A stretch of DNA of 64,000 bases, taken from the NCBI GenBank assembly GCA_023400055.1, contig JAEXFN010000047.1, positions 1 through 64,000 of the forward strand, in the 5' to 3' direction. The first letter of the stretch is position 1, and every line of letters begins with the position of its first letter. This DNA is from Bacillota bacterium. GTDB taxonomy: Bacteria; Bacillota; UBA4882; UBA8346. Below the pieces are notes generated by a model. The model had not been told where the DNA came from. It made no database searches and saw only the letters and a program-made list of their open reading frames with translations. Of the stretch, positions 9,644 through 18,697 are shown piece by piece. The translations under genes and the position numbers were made by a program.

Positions 9644-10319
9644 GCCCGTAAACCCCCTTCTGCTCGTCCCGGGTGATCCGGCCGCCATCCATCGCAATGA
9701 CCCGGCGGCGCATCTGATCGACGATGGACTTGTTGTGGGTGGCCATCACGATGGTGGTGCCCCGCTTGTTAATCTCCAGCAACAGATCCATGATCCCCCA
9801 CGACGTGTCGGGATCGAGATTGCCGGTGGGCTCGTCCGCCAACAGCAGCAGCGGCCGGTTGACAATGGCCCGGGCCAGCGAGACCCGTTGCTGTTCGCCG
9901 CCGGACAGTTCGTGGGGGAAAACATTGGTTTTATCCTTCAGGCCCACCAGTTCGAGGACGGCCGGCACCTGGCGCATGATTTCGCGGCGCGAGGCCTCGA
10001 TGACCTCCAATGCAAATGAGACGTTTTCGAAGACGGTTTTGTTCGGCAGCAACTTGTAATCTTGAAAAATAACCCCGATGTTGCGCCGGAAATGGGGCAC
10101 TTCCCGCTCCTTCATCCGGGCCAGGTTCTTCCGGCCGACAAAGATCTGCCCCTGGCTGGGCATCTCCCGCCGGATCGCCAGTTTGATCAGGGTGGTCTTG
10201 CCGGCGCCGCTCGGACCGACCATGAAAACGAACTCCCCTTTTTCAATCGACAGATCGATCTCGCTGAGCGCGACGACTCCGTTTTGATAAACTTTGCTGA
10301 CTCCCTGGAACTGAATCAA
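9633..10319 (-). CDS. ftsE: cell division ATP-binding protein FtsE
   Basis: ABC ATPase that with FtsX transmits a cytoplasmic signal across the membrane to peptidoglycan hydrolases. The 228 residues match typical FtsE length. Walker A is GPSGAGKTT, the signature is LSGGEQQR, and Walker B runs LLLLADEPTGNLD. The TTG at 10319 (protein begins MIQFQGVSKVY) fits both the family N-terminus and GAGGTG at 6-nt spacing; the GTG at 10328 sits on the Shine-Dalgarno itself. The long intergenic array to the right probably contains its promoter. Confidence 0.96.
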   Translation of the reverse strand: MIQFQGVSKVYQNGVVALSEIDLSIEKGEFVFMVGPSGAGKTTLIKLAIRREMPSQGQIFVGRKNLARMKEREVPHFRRNIGVIFQDYKLLPNKTVFENVSFALEVIEASRREIMRQVPAVLELVGLKDKTNVFPHELSGGEQQRVSLARAIVNRPLLLLADEPTGNLDPDTSWGIMDLLLEINKRGTTIVMATHNKSIVDQMRRRVIAMDGGRITRDEQKGVYGLEG

Positions 10320-10546
10320 ACGCGTCACCTCAATCTGTTACCAGTTTTCTCGATACTTCGACATCGATAAATGATCTCCTCCCGCGAGCCGGGATCCAAT
10401 ATCTGAAGATTGGGAGGTTGTGGCGGAAAAGCTAAATCCTGTCGCGCCGCGTTTCCCCGCGCCCGCCGGCCCAAGCTTCGGCCTTCCCCAGCTCCGCGGA
10501 GGCCGTTCCAGGATCCTCCAACCCGTGCTTTTTTGATCTTTCTATC

Positions 10547-10945
10547 CAATAAATTACTATAACCGGCTTTGGAATCGAATATGTAATCTTGCAAATTCAG
10601 TTTACCGCCTGCCAAATTGCAATTGCCGGCGCCCAAAATATCATTGCGGAGTGAATTATGATCATTGCGGCCTTAAAAAACAAATTAGTGATCTTCCAAA
10701 ACGAAAATGCCATCCGGAAAGTTGCAATTGCGCCTCGCCAAACCGGACTGGCCCGCCCTCAAAGTAAAATTGCCGCCCGCCAAATTGAATTTGGCTGTCG
10801 CACGCATCCATTTGCCGTTTGCCAAAATCAATTTGCCACCATGAAAATTAAAAAAGTACCGTTTCCAATGAAGATTCCGGCCCTAAAAATCGAATTCTCC
10901 CGCTGAAATTTTCCGAAATACGCCGCGAATATCGAATAAGTTGTC
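10547..10945. repeat. degenerate 21-bp tandem array A (about 19 units)
   Basis: Cutting the sequence every 21 bases from 10547 keeps the units in register: clear copies start at 10589, 10610, 10631, 10736, 10757, 10778, 10820 and 10883. The core resembles GCCAAATTnAATTTGGC, close to a dyad (the copy at 10778 is nearly perfect). Other units have diverged but hold the step. No indel breaks the phase over about 400 bp. The array fills most of the 750-bp gap between ftsE and the aldolase gene; 10320-10546 shows no gene. Short frames read through the array only because 21 is a multiple of three. Confidence 0.8.
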
Positions 10946-11076
10946 AAAACGGCGGCTGAAAAACGTCGCGCCGGGCAGCGGCCGACCGCGAGCGCCGGCC
11001 CCATATAAAAAATAACCGCCGGGTGATGAAACCGCGACGGTTGTTCTGCTGCGCTAGCCAATTCGAAACGGGAGGC

Positions 11077-11724
11077 TTACTTCTTGCTCCGCGCTTCTTT
11101 GATCTTGGCGATGTATTCCTTGGCGATCCGGGTGATGGCTTCGTAATCCCCGGTCTTGGCGGGACCGATCAGGTTGCCGCCCACGCCGACCGCGACCGCG
11201 CCGGCTTTGATCCAGTCGGCGACATTGTCCAGGCTGACGCCGCCGGTCGGCATCAATTTGGCGTAAGGGATCGGGCCCCGGATCGATTTAATGATCGCCG
11301 GCCCAAACAGCTCGCCCGGGAAGATCTTGACGATGTCGGCGCCGGCTTCCATGCACTCCACGACCTCGCGGATGGTCATCGCGCCGGGCATCACCGGCAC
11401 CCGGTAACGGTTGCAGAGTTGGACGGTCTCCTTGCTCAGGTACGGGCTGACGATATATTGGGCTCCGGCCAGAATGGCGGCGCGCGCGGTCTCCGGATCC
11501 ATCACGGTTCCGGCGCCGATGATGATCTCGCCGTTGTTGAACTTCTGGGCGCAGGCCTTAATGACCTCGGCGGCTCCCGGCACGGTAAAGGTGATTTCGA
11601 TGCCGGCCACGCCCGCCGCGGCGCAAGCCTCGGCGATCTTAATCGCTTGTTCGCTGGTCTCGGCGCGGACCACCGCCACCAGGCCACAATCGCGAATCTT
11701 GGCAATTATCTGTTCCTTATCCAT
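11077..11724 (-). CDS. eda: 2-dehydro-3-deoxy-phosphogluconate aldolase (KDPG/KHG aldolase)
   Basis: Class I aldolase splitting KDPG (or 4-hydroxy-2-oxoglutarate) to pyruvate and an aldehyde. The roughly 215-residue TIM barrel shows the expected blocks: VVRAETSEQA near the start, GAGTVMDPE, the Schiff-base lysine in ADIVKIFPG (Lys133) and LMPTGGV for phosphate binding. The second Met (11724) has GGGGG 7 nt upstream, while the ATG at 11730 is only 1 nt from it. No dehydratase or KDG kinase lies next to it, so the pathway (Entner-Doudoroff or uronate use) cannot be told here. Confidence 0.9.
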   Translation of the reverse strand: MDKEQIIAKIRDCGLVAVVRAETSEQAIKIAEACAAAGVAGIEITFTVPGAAEVIKACAQKFNNGEIIIGAGTVMDPETARAAILAGAQYIVSPYLSKETVQLCNRYRVPVMPGAMTIREVVECMEAGADIVKIFPGELFGPAIIKSIRGPIPYAKLMPTGGVSLDNVADWIKAGAVAVGVGGNLIGPAKTGDYEAITRIAKEYIAKIKEARSKK

Positions 11725-11787
11725 CTTCATTCCCCCTGTGGTGTTATCGTGAATTCGGCAAATAAAAAATGATTGACCTTTTTTATA

Positions 11788-12045
11788 TTATAACACAATT
11801 GGGTCGGTAAATCTTAAAATCCCATTAACGTTGGGTTTTGCCAATATCGCCGCGAATGAGCCCGGATTGATCTCCAGCCGCTGATCTTGTTGCGAAAGCG
11901 GCGCTTGACTTGAAAAAAGCGCCATTTTTTTGAGAACGGCAGGATTTTCGCCAGCGGTGACAAATAGTTTATAAGTCAAAACGCCGGCCCGGTCCGTCGC
12001 GTCCGATTCTCCGCCGTCCTCGCGCGCCAAGCCGGCCTTGGGCAT
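11788..12045 (-). CDS. hypothetical protein or C-terminal fragment
   Basis: An 85-codon frame starting 29 bp from the divergent zinc-ribbon gene. Residues after about 20 read like a real protein with alternating hydrophobic and polar segments (LTYKLFVTAG, LEINPGSFAAIL) and end at a natural TAA. The first 20 residues are low-complexity and the ATG has no ribosome binding site. It may be the 3' remnant of a longer gene. I do not recognise the family. Confidence 0.3.
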   Translation of the reverse strand: MPKAGLAREDGGESDATDRAGVLTYKLFVTAGENPAVLKKMALFSSQAPLSQQDQRLEINPGSFAAILAKPNVNGILRFTDPIVL

Positions 12046-12074
12046 GGAAATTTGCTATGGATTGAGGTGCCGTG

Positions 12075-12533
12075 ATGTTCTTTATTTTCGGTTTGAGCCC
12101 GGTCAAAAAGCCCGGCCGCCAGGTGGTGCGCCGCCACTGCCCGCACTGTAACGATCTCCGCAATTTTCAGGAGTCCTTGGTCCGTCAATATATTTCCTTC
12201 TTTTTCATCCCGATCATCCCGGTGACGTCGGCCACTTCCTTTTATATCTGCCCCAGCTGCGGCTATGGCATCGCCGCGGAAATGATGCACGAATCGTCCG
12301 CGCCGGAGATCCTGGCGGCGCCCGATTGCGATCCCGCCGGCCAAATCGTCATCTTCTGCCCGCGCTGCGAAGGGGCGATGGCGGTTCCGCTCAGCGAGTC
12401 CCGCCAGGAGGTGACCTGCCCCCATTGCACCATGGAATTTAAAGTAAAGGGGATCCAGGGCAACATCCCCCCGGCGCGGGTCCGTCAGCCCCAATCGGCC
12501 CCGACCACCAGCGCGCCCATGGGAATGCCCTGA
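12075..12533 (+). CDS. zinc-ribbon protein, function unknown
   Basis: A 152-residue cytoplasmic protein with two zinc-ribbon units: CPHC (near residue 22) paired with CPSC (near 62), separated by a hydrophobic FFFIPIIPV segment, and CPRC (near 97) paired with CPHC (near 116). The first unit resembles the zinc-ribbon domain often found next to small membrane segments in Bacillota. The tail is Pro/Ser-rich. The ATG at 12075 has GAGGTG 5 nt upstream; the GTG at 12072 is too close. Followed by a strong terminator, so monocistronic. Confidence 0.7.
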   Translation: MFFIFGLSPVKKPGRQVVRRHCPHCNDLRNFQESLVRQYISFFFIPIIPVTSATSFYICPSCGYGIAAEMMHESSAPEILAAPDCDPAGQIVIFCPRCEGAMAVPLSESRQEVTCPHCTMEFKVKGIQGNIPPARVRQPQSAPTTSAPMGMP

Positions 12534-12614
12534 TTCGGAAATTTTAATGCGGCCGAGACCGTAAGCCCGTCACTTGGCCCTTGAACCCCTGAACGTTAAA
12601 AGAAAAGCATCCCA

Positions 12615-12647
12615 CGATCCGCCCCCAGCCGGGCGGATCGTTTTTTT
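12615..12647 (+). terminator. terminator after the zinc-ribbon gene
   Basis: Perfect 10-bp GC-rich stem 12615-12624 with 12631-12640, then T7. Confidence 0.9.
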
Positions 12648-12743
12648 ATGAAAACGGCCCGCCGCGCCAGTCTCCTTGTCATGATCCGCCCGCCCGGCGC
12701 ATAGCATACATTAGCAAGACAAGCATTTGGGGGGTCGAGGCCA

Positions 12744-13871
12744 TTGGTTTGGATCGGAATCGCCGTCCTGGTCGTATTGGGCGTCCTGGTGCTCTTTTTC
12801 ATCCTCGGGGGCTGTTTCATGGTCTCCCAGGGGCAAGCCGCCGTCCTGGAACGGCTCGGCAAATTCCACCGGGTGGTCTATAGCGGCGTTCATTTCCGCT
12901 TGCCCGTCCTGGAGACTTTCCGGTTGGTGGGTTTCATCAACCGCGAGGAATACCGGAAAGATTTCGGTCCCTACCGGATCGACCTCCGGGAACAGATCTT
13001 CGACATGTGCAAGCAACACGTAATCACCCACGACAGTGTGCCGGTTGACGTCGACACTATCATCTATTATAAAGTGGTCGAGCCGGAGCGGACCGTTTAC
13101 GGCATCACCGATCTGCCCAAAGCCCTCGAGCAGCTGGCCCTGACCCACATCCGCAACGAATTCGGCCGGATGGACCTGGATGTCAGCCTCGGTTCCCGGG
13201 AGCAATTGAACCAGAATCTCCGGGCCGGGCTGCACGACGCCACCAGCAAATGGGGGGTCCAGATCCAGCGGGTCGAGGTCCAGGAGATCATTCCGCCCAC
13301 CGACCTGAAAGACCCGATGGAAAAGCAGATGATCGCCGAGCGGGAGCGCCGGGTCCAGGTGCTGGTGGCGCAGGCCGAGAAGGAAGCGACCATCCTCAAG
13401 GCCGAAGGGAGCAAGCAGCAGGCCATCCTGGAGGCGGAAGCCAAAAAGGCCCAGGAGATCCTGGCCGCCGAGGCCGGCAAGCAGCGCCTGATCCTGGAGG
13501 CCGAAGCCTCCCGGGAGCAGCAGGTCCTGGTGGCCCAGGGCCGCAAAGCAGCCCAGGAACTGGAGTCGGAAGGCGCCAAGATCGCCCGGCTGAATCAGGC
13601 CGAGGCCGAAGCGGTCGCCATCCTCAAGCAGTTGGATGCCCAGGCGCAAGGGCTGGCCCAGATTTCCCAGGCGCTCAACGCCCAAGCTTCCAACCAGGCC
13701 TTGCTGGCCTTAAAATCGTTGGAAGCGGCGGTCCAGGTCGCCCAGAACCTCGGCAACGGCCAAGCGACCAAGATCATCCTGCCCCAGGAAGTCTCCGGCC
13801 TGGTCGGAGGGCTGTTGAGTCTGGCCGAAGGATTCCCGCGCTTCAAGCCGGGCGATCCCGACGGCCGCTAA
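12744..13871 (+). CDS. SPFH/band-7 domain protein (stomatin-like)
   Basis: A 375-residue protein with one N-terminal membrane helix (about 2-22), then an SPFH domain (VSQGQAAVLERLGKFHR, later TVYGI and ALTHIRNEFG blocks), and a long Ala/Glu/Gln coiled coil (about 200-300) typical of stomatins and HflK/C. Such proteins form large membrane-associated rings and scaffold proteases or membrane domains. No NfeD-type protease gene follows. The TTG start is set by G6 at 9-nt spacing and the hydrophobic start. The end is Gly/Pro-rich. Confidence 0.9.
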   Translation: MVWIGIAVLVVLGVLVLFFILGGCFMVSQGQAAVLERLGKFHRVVYSGVHFRLPVLETFRLVGFINREEYRKDFGPYRIDLREQIFDMCKQHVITHDSVPVDVDTIIYYKVVEPERTVYGITDLPKALEQLALTHIRNEFGRMDLDVSLGSREQLNQNLRAGLHDATSKWGVQIQRVEVQEIIPPTDLKDPMEKQMIAERERRVQVLVAQAEKEATILKAEGSKQQAILEAEAKKAQEILAAEAGKQRLILEAEASREQQVLVAQGRKAAQELESEGAKIARLNQAEAEAVAILKQLDAQAQGLAQISQALNAQASNQALLALKSLEAAVQVAQNLGNGQATKIILPQEVSGLVGGLLSLAEGFPRFKPGDPDGR

Positions 13872-13924
13872 GAACCCTCTGTCCCGGACAAAATAGGTCC
13901 CTGCCGTGGCAGGATTTATCATAA

Positions 13925-14006
13925 CGCTTCTAGAAGTGTTGGGATAAACCCCGTCCGCAGGCCGAGGTATTCACCAAAGCTCAGCGCAGCAAGGGATAAA
14001 GTCGTT
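13925..14006 (+). repeat. dispersed intergenic repeat, copy 1
   Basis: About 82 bases that match 53428-53508 by eye over their full length: shared TTCTAgAAGtGTT, a ...GATAAACCC block, AAAGCTCAG and the 3' block AAGGGATAAAGTCGTT. The same 3' block is found inverted at 15926-15945. It lies between the SPFH and peptidase genes. Confidence 0.65.
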
Positions 14007-14028
14007 CTCATCGCAATGAGGCAACATG

Positions 14029-15030
14029 ATGGTCTGGCAAAATTTACGATTGCGTCCGGGCGCGGCGTACCGCGTTCTGACGTTCGGCCTCTGGATCGTC
14101 TCGGTCTGGGTTGGCCTGGCCGGATTGAGCGGGACGGCTTCCGGCGCTCCGGAAGCCATGCCGCGCCCGGCAGCGGCCGCTAGTGTTCCGGCGGAAAACG
14201 CCGACCGTTTTTCGAGCTTAATCCGATTGCAGTCCGGCGACGCCGCCGGCCCGGTCGAAAGACAGGTCATCCGCGTCTTGGGGCGGTCCATTGATTTTTG
14301 TGAACAGTTGTGGGGCGTCCGGCTCGAACAACCGATCCAGCTATATATCTGTGAAGACGACGACCAGCTGGCCGCGGTGCTCAGCGCGGTCGTCCAGGAC
14401 CCGCCGGAGACCGCCCGCCGCATGGCCCGTTTCGCGGCGGCCTGCGTCAACGATTACCGGATGTTCATCAAACGGTCCAGCCTGGCCCGGATGAACGCCG
14501 CGCAGTTTTCCGGGATCGTCTGCCACGAAACCGTCCATATCTTCCAGCGCCAGCAGCAGTTGCGGGGCGCTGACCCCGCGGCCGCGCCCGCCCCGTGGCT
14601 GAAGGAGGGCTATGCCGAACTGGTCAGCCGGCTGTTCGTGGCTAACCGGCAGTTGGCTTCCTTTCAGACCTATCGCCGCGATTCTTATGATATCGCGGCG
14701 GCCTTGGCCCGTTCGAGCCCGGGCGTCCTGCCCCGCCTGGCCGACATCGGCGCGACCCAGTGGCTGGCCGTCGCGGAGCGGATCGGCGCAGCCTATCTTT
14801 ACCGCTGCACCGCCGTGGCCGCCGCTTACCTGCTCCGCCTGTCGGGCGACGATCACCGCCGTTTCGCCGCCTATTTCGCGGGCCACCGGCCGGACGGCGC
14901 CGCTCCGTTCACCGCCGCCTTCGGCCTGACCACCGCCGAATTTCAAGACCGCTGGGAGCGGTATTTGAGCTCGAACCATGCCGGACGGACGCTTTCCGGC
15001 GACCATCAGGACCCAGTTTGGTTATATTAA
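14029..15030 (+). CDS. gluzincin metallopeptidase, peptidase-MA-like, secreted
   Basis: A 333-residue protein with a hydrophobic signal or anchor (about 17-40) and a zincin motif HETVH (166-170), followed about 22 residues later by LKEGYAEL, which would supply the third zinc ligand glutamate, as in peptidase-MA-like gluzincins. It should act outside the cytoplasmic membrane; the substrate is unknown. GAGG at 14018 favours the second of two adjacent ATGs. It heads a run of plus-strand genes for secreted proteins but is separated from the next by about 165 bp. Confidence 0.75.
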   Translation: MVWQNLRLRPGAAYRVLTFGLWIVSVWVGLAGLSGTASGAPEAMPRPAAAASVPAENADRFSSLIRLQSGDAAGPVERQVIRVLGRSIDFCEQLWGVRLEQPIQLYICEDDDQLAAVLSAVVQDPPETARRMARFAAACVNDYRMFIKRSSLARMNAAQFSGIVCHETVHIFQRQQQLRGADPAAAPAPWLKEGYAELVSRLFVANRQLASFQTYRRDSYDIAAALARSSPGVLPRLADIGATQWLAVAERIGAAYLYRCTAVAAAYLLRLSGDDHRRFAAYFAGHRPDGAAPFTAAFGLTTAEFQDRWERYLSSNHAGRTLSGDHQDPVWLY

Positions 15031-15196
15031 GGTTAAAATGAAAACGATCTCCAGCACCTTGCGTTATATTACTGGAAAAGCAGATGATCTCCTCCGGCTT
15101 CCCCGGCCCGGCCGCAGCGACGCGGCGGGAATCCTTGCGTGAGCGGCTTGGCAGCGCAGCCCGAGGCGTTAGCGAATCGAAAGGGAAAAACCAGCC

Positions 15197-15841
15197 ATGA
15201 ATGGCAGCACCAGCCTGATCATCACCCGTCACGGCGAGACCGAATGGAACCGCGCCTTAAAACACCAAGGCCACTTGGATAGTCCGTTGACCCCGGACGG
15301 GATTCGCCAAGCCCACGCCTTGGCGGAATCCTTGCGGAACCAGCCCATCGCCGCACTGTACAGCAGTGATTTGGGGCGGGCGATGGCCACCGCCGCCATC
15401 CTCGGCGCCGCGTTGGGTTTAACGGTCCAAGCCGATGTCCGCTTGCGCGAGACTTGCCTGGGCGTGTTGCAAGGATTGAGCATCAATGAATTTAAAGAAC
15501 GCTTTCCGCAGTTATACCGGGCTTACCGGCGCGGCGATCCCGACTATGTGCTGCCCGGCGGCGAGAGCCTCCGCCAATTTCACGCCCGGACCATGGCGGT
15601 CCTGAACGAGATCGTCGGCCGGCATGCCGGGCAGACGGTGCTGGTGGTCGGCCACGGCGGCACGTTGAGCAGCATCTTTCGGGAGGTCTTCCGGATACCG
15701 CTCACCGAACCGCGCAACTTTTCATTAAAGAACGTCAGTTTCAATCTGTTTACGGTCAGCGACGGCCAGTGGCGGCTGGAAACCTGGGGCCAGATCAGCC
15801 ATTTGAAGACGATTCAGAGCCGCGATGAACTGCGCAGTTAG
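15197..15841 (+). CDS. histidine phosphatase family protein (phosphoglycerate mutase-like)
   Basis: A 214-residue cytoplasmic enzyme. The phospho-acceptor histidine sits in ITRHGETEWN (His12), and LYSSDLGRAMATA, the acid/base region RLRETCLGVLQG and the second histidine in VVGHGG complete the active site. The family covers cofactor-dependent mutases, CobC-like and broad phosphatases; length and the ETCLG segment favour a phosphatase, but the substrate cannot be told. The ribosome binding site is weak (AAAGGG at 11 nt). Confidence 0.85.
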   Translation: MNGSTSLIITRHGETEWNRALKHQGHLDSPLTPDGIRQAHALAESLRNQPIAALYSSDLGRAMATAAILGAALGLTVQADVRLRETCLGVLQGLSINEFKERFPQLYRAYRRGDPDYVLPGGESLRQFHARTMAVLNEIVGRHAGQTVLVVGHGGTLSSIFREVFRIPLTEPRNFSLKNVSFNLFTVSDGQWRLETWGQISHLKTIQSRDELRS

Positions 15842-15907
15842 TTAATTAAACCTTCCGATGGATAGGTAGCATGCCCAGGTCAGAAACGATGGCCTAACCA
15901 AGGCCGC

Positions 15908-15950
15908 CGTGATAAAGTCGCTGTCCAAGACTTTATCCCTTGCTTTTCCG
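15908..15950. repeat. hairpin carrying an inverted piece of the dispersed repeat
   Basis: GATAAAGTC at 15911-15919 pairs with GACTTTATC at 15929-15937. The right arm plus CCTTGCTTTT is the reverse complement of the 3' end of the repeats at 13925 and 53428. Confidence 0.5.
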
Positions 15951-16031
15951 AGTCGCGATGCCATCCCGCTGGGCCGGGAATCGCCGCGACGCCTCGAAAA
16001 GCGCGTTTCTGAAAAGAATGGGGGGAGGAAC

Positions 16032-17111
16032 ATGCGACGTTTTTGGATCCGCCAACTGCTGGCGCTGTTTTTGGCATTGCTGGTAGTATTAGTTCCCGCG
16101 GCCGGCTATGCCGCGAATCCTTATGAATTGACCTACACCGGCAGAATCGGACCCGCTGCCGTGCGCTTGCAGCTCGAACTGAACGGGGCCGCCATTACGG
16201 GCAGCAGTCTGTATAACGGGGTGCGCGGGCCGTTTACCATCAGCGGAGCGGTCGATCGCCTGCGCCATGTCCGATTGCAGGAATACGACCGCGAGGGCCG
16301 GCTGCGCGGAGTTTTCGACGGCCGCCTCCCCTCGCTGCTTCAGTTCTACGGCACTTGGGCGGCGCCCGACGGCTACCGTCGGATCGGCTTCAATCTGCTG
16401 GCGGTTCCGCCGCGTTCGGTCGCCGGTCCGGCGGCGTTTCAGGCCGGGATTTGGCGGCGCATCGGTTATATGCCCTATGAATCGGCCACTCTGGTGATTT
16501 CCGATTGGACCCCGGCCGGATTCCATTTCCGGCTCACCGCCTTCAGCGGCTCGCGCACCGGAGTCCTTTCCGGCAATGCCCGGATCAGTGACGGTTCCGC
16601 CGAATGGTCCGATCCGGGGCGGGCTTGCCGGTTGCAAATGGTGATGATCCAGGATCTGCTGTCGATCATCGTTTCCGGCAATACCACGATGTATGCCGGA
16701 ACGGGAGTGGTTTTCGACGGGGATTACCGGCTCGGCGACTGGAATGAGCCGCCGCCCAGCCTGCTCGATCTGGGCGTCCTGGAGACTCCGGCCCAGGATC
16801 GGGCTTTCCGGGAGCTGGTCGGCAGATTCTATGAGCGGTTTGTCGCTTCGTTTCAGTTGAAGGCCGACGTCCCGGATCTGGACGGCCTGAACGCCCGAGT
16901 CCGGGTCGGGTGGATCCGGGGCTTCTCCGGTTCCGACGCGGCGATCATCATGATCGGCGCCGACGGCGGACTGTACGCCGCCGTGCTGGACGGAGAAAGG
17001 ATCCGCTATTTCACGGATCGCCCCGCTTTCCGCGACCGCTTGCCGCGCACCATCGAACGTTGGGGCGAACAATTTCCCGAGAAGAAACTGGTCTGGATGG
17101 ATCCCAGTTAA
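16032..17111 (+). CDS. secreted protein of unknown function
   Basis: A 359-residue protein with a clean signal peptide (MRRF, hydrophobic about 7-25, cleavage near GYAAN). The mature part begins YELTYTGRIGPAAVRLQLEL, a beta-strand-rich segment repeated in character over the first 120 residues, and is rich in Gly, Arg and aromatic residues. I recognise no catalytic motif. The ATG at 16032 has GGGGGAGG upstream; the longer frame to 15909 runs through the hairpin repeat. The next gene also encodes an exported protein and lies 119 bp downstream. Confidence 0.75.
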   Translation: MRRFWIRQLLALFLALLVVLVPAAGYAANPYELTYTGRIGPAAVRLQLELNGAAITGSSLYNGVRGPFTISGAVDRLRHVRLQEYDREGRLRGVFDGRLPSLLQFYGTWAAPDGYRRIGFNLLAVPPRSVAGPAAFQAGIWRRIGYMPYESATLVISDWTPAGFHFRLTAFSGSRTGVLSGNARISDGSAEWSDPGRACRLQMVMIQDLLSIIVSGNTTMYAGTGVVFDGDYRLGDWNEPPPSLLDLGVLETPAQDRAFRELVGRFYERFVASFQLKADVPDLDGLNARVRVGWIRGFSGSDAAIIMIGADGGLYAAVLDGERIRYFTDRPAFRDRLPRTIERWGEQFPEKKLVWMDPS

Positions 17112-17230
17112 TCCAATGCTGCCGGCGCGGCGGTCGCTGATTCTGGCCGGGGAAAATCCCGGCCGGTTACGCGCAAGAATCAATGAATTCATCTGATGAA
17201 AAAGTTTGATCGGGTCTAGGGAGGTTGGCG

Positions 17231-18673
17231 ATGAAAAAACGTCCGATGCTCATGATCGGCTTAGGGGTCTGCGGGTTGATCGCGGTTGCGGCCGGAATAT
17301 GGGGTACCATGCAGCGGATAAAGACCGGCCCGCCCAACGACAAGCCGGCCGAGCCGGACCAGTTAATCGACACCCGCTCCGGTCCGTCCGAGTTGAAACA
17401 GGTTCAAAAGGGCAATACCCTTGCGATCCTTCCCAAGCACATTTTCGCGGAGCGAGCGCCGTTCTATCTGGATAAAACGAAGCCCGAAGGGGCCAGCGGT
17501 TTTACTTTCATGTATTATTACTCCGACCGGCGCTCGCTGTTCTATCGTTTCAACCCCCGACTGAACCGGCCGGAACTCTGTTCCGACGTCCCGGGGAACA
17601 TCGACGGGGGAACTGTCACCAATCATGGCGCGGGGGTTCTCTATCGCGAGATGGTGGCCGGCAATTACCTGGAGGGAAACCTGTACCACCAGGTGCAAGG
17701 CCGGCCGCTGCGCAAGATCTTGAAACGCTGCAATTGGTATGTGATCTCCCCGGACCGCCGCCAAGTGATTGCCGGGGGCATTCCTTTCGCCGACCGGACC
17801 CAGTCGGGCCGCAAAGTATACCTGTATAATCTGGAGCGGAGAACCCTCTCCGAAATTGCCGGGGTGGTCGGTCCGGAGGACTGGGAGGAGCTCTTGAGCC
17901 TAACTTGCAGCTGGAGCAGCAATTCCCGTTATGTCTATCTGGAGGATAAAGTGTTCGACAGCGAGCCGCTGCGCTTGCTGAAAGCCTTTCCGGCCGATGG
18001 CGCCCGCCGTTCGATGTTCAGCTGGTCCCCGGACGGAAAACAGCTGGCTTTCGCGGTGCAAAGCCCCGCCAATGCCGCTTATTCGCTCAGTGAGGAGCAC
18101 CGCGATCTTTTTCTCTCCGATCGGCTGGGCATCTATAACCTGAACGACCAATCGCTTCGCTCGCTGACCTTCCCCGCCTCGCTGATCGGCGGGTTCGTCT
18201 GGGGGCAGGATGGCAAACGGATCGCCGCCGTGGCGGTGCCGCTTGAGGCCGCCGCGGCCTATGTCAACCGGGCCAACGGCTCCGGCCCGGCCGACCGGCT
18301 CGAGCTGCTGCTGATCGATAGCGTCGCCCTGAAAACCGTCCCCATCCTGACCCAGGCTCCGCTGACCGAAGTGAACGCTCTGGCCGGCGAGGTGTTGATC
18401 TTTACCCAACAGCGCAAGGGGCACCCCGTCATCAGCGCCTGCCGTTTAAGCGACCGGACTGTCCAAGATCTCCTCGCCGAGGACCTGCTGGCCGCCGAAG
18501 TATCCAGGAAGCAAGTCTACCTGGCTGCCGCCAGCGGAGTTTACCGGATCGATTCCAGTCTGAAGCTCACCCGGCTGACCGACCATTCCGGCGAAGGCGA
18601 ACTGTTGATCCTGCCGGAGGCGCGACAGATCGTCACCGGCCTGAGCGATCGGATCGATGTGATCCGTTTCTAA
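17231..18673 (+). CDS. membrane-anchored beta-propeller (TolB/WD40-like) protein
   Basis: A 480-residue protein with an N-terminal membrane anchor (about 8-24) and a body of WD40-like/TolB repeats, seen as MFSWSPDGKQLAFAV (about 258-272), VISPDRRQVIAGG and FVWGQDGKRIAAVAV. Such propellers usually bind other proteins or peptidoglycan-associated partners. The ATG at 17231 has GGGAGG at 7-nt spacing. Related in design to the propeller at 27845-28912, though I cannot show direct similarity by eye. Function unknown. Confidence 0.75.
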   Translation: MKKRPMLMIGLGVCGLIAVAAGIWGTMQRIKTGPPNDKPAEPDQLIDTRSGPSELKQVQKGNTLAILPKHIFAERAPFYLDKTKPEGASGFTFMYYYSDRRSLFYRFNPRLNRPELCSDVPGNIDGGTVTNHGAGVLYREMVAGNYLEGNLYHQVQGRPLRKILKRCNWYVISPDRRQVIAGGIPFADRTQSGRKVYLYNLERRTLSEIAGVVGPEDWEELLSLTCSWSSNSRYVYLEDKVFDSEPLRLLKAFPADGARRSMFSWSPDGKQLAFAVQSPANAAYSLSEEHRDLFLSDRLGIYNLNDQSLRSLTFPASLIGGFVWGQDGKRIAAVAVPLEAAAAYVNRANGSGPADRLELLLIDSVALKTVPILTQAPLTEVNALAGEVLIFTQQRKGHPVISACRLSDRTVQDLLAEDLLAAEVSRKQVYLAAASGVYRIDSSLKLTRLTDHSGEGELLILPEARQIVTGLSDRIDVIRF

Positions 18674-18697
18674 TGCCGGCCGTCCGATAAGGTTAAC

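Noticed and set aside
10658..10906. Open frame encoding apparent seven-residue repeats
   Set aside because: It only reads the 21-bp array, which stays open because 21 is divisible by three. No start signal. The same holds for frames at 20326-20511, 49407-49767 and 63661-63972.
12711..13685. 324-codon frame on the minus strand
   Set aside because: Antisense shadow of the SPFH gene; the repeated Leu/Gly/Phe pattern mirrors the coiled-coil codons.
15038..15142. 34-codon frame between the peptidase and phosphatase genes
   Set aside because: AAGGT lies upstream, but composition is unremarkable and there is no similarity I can recognise.
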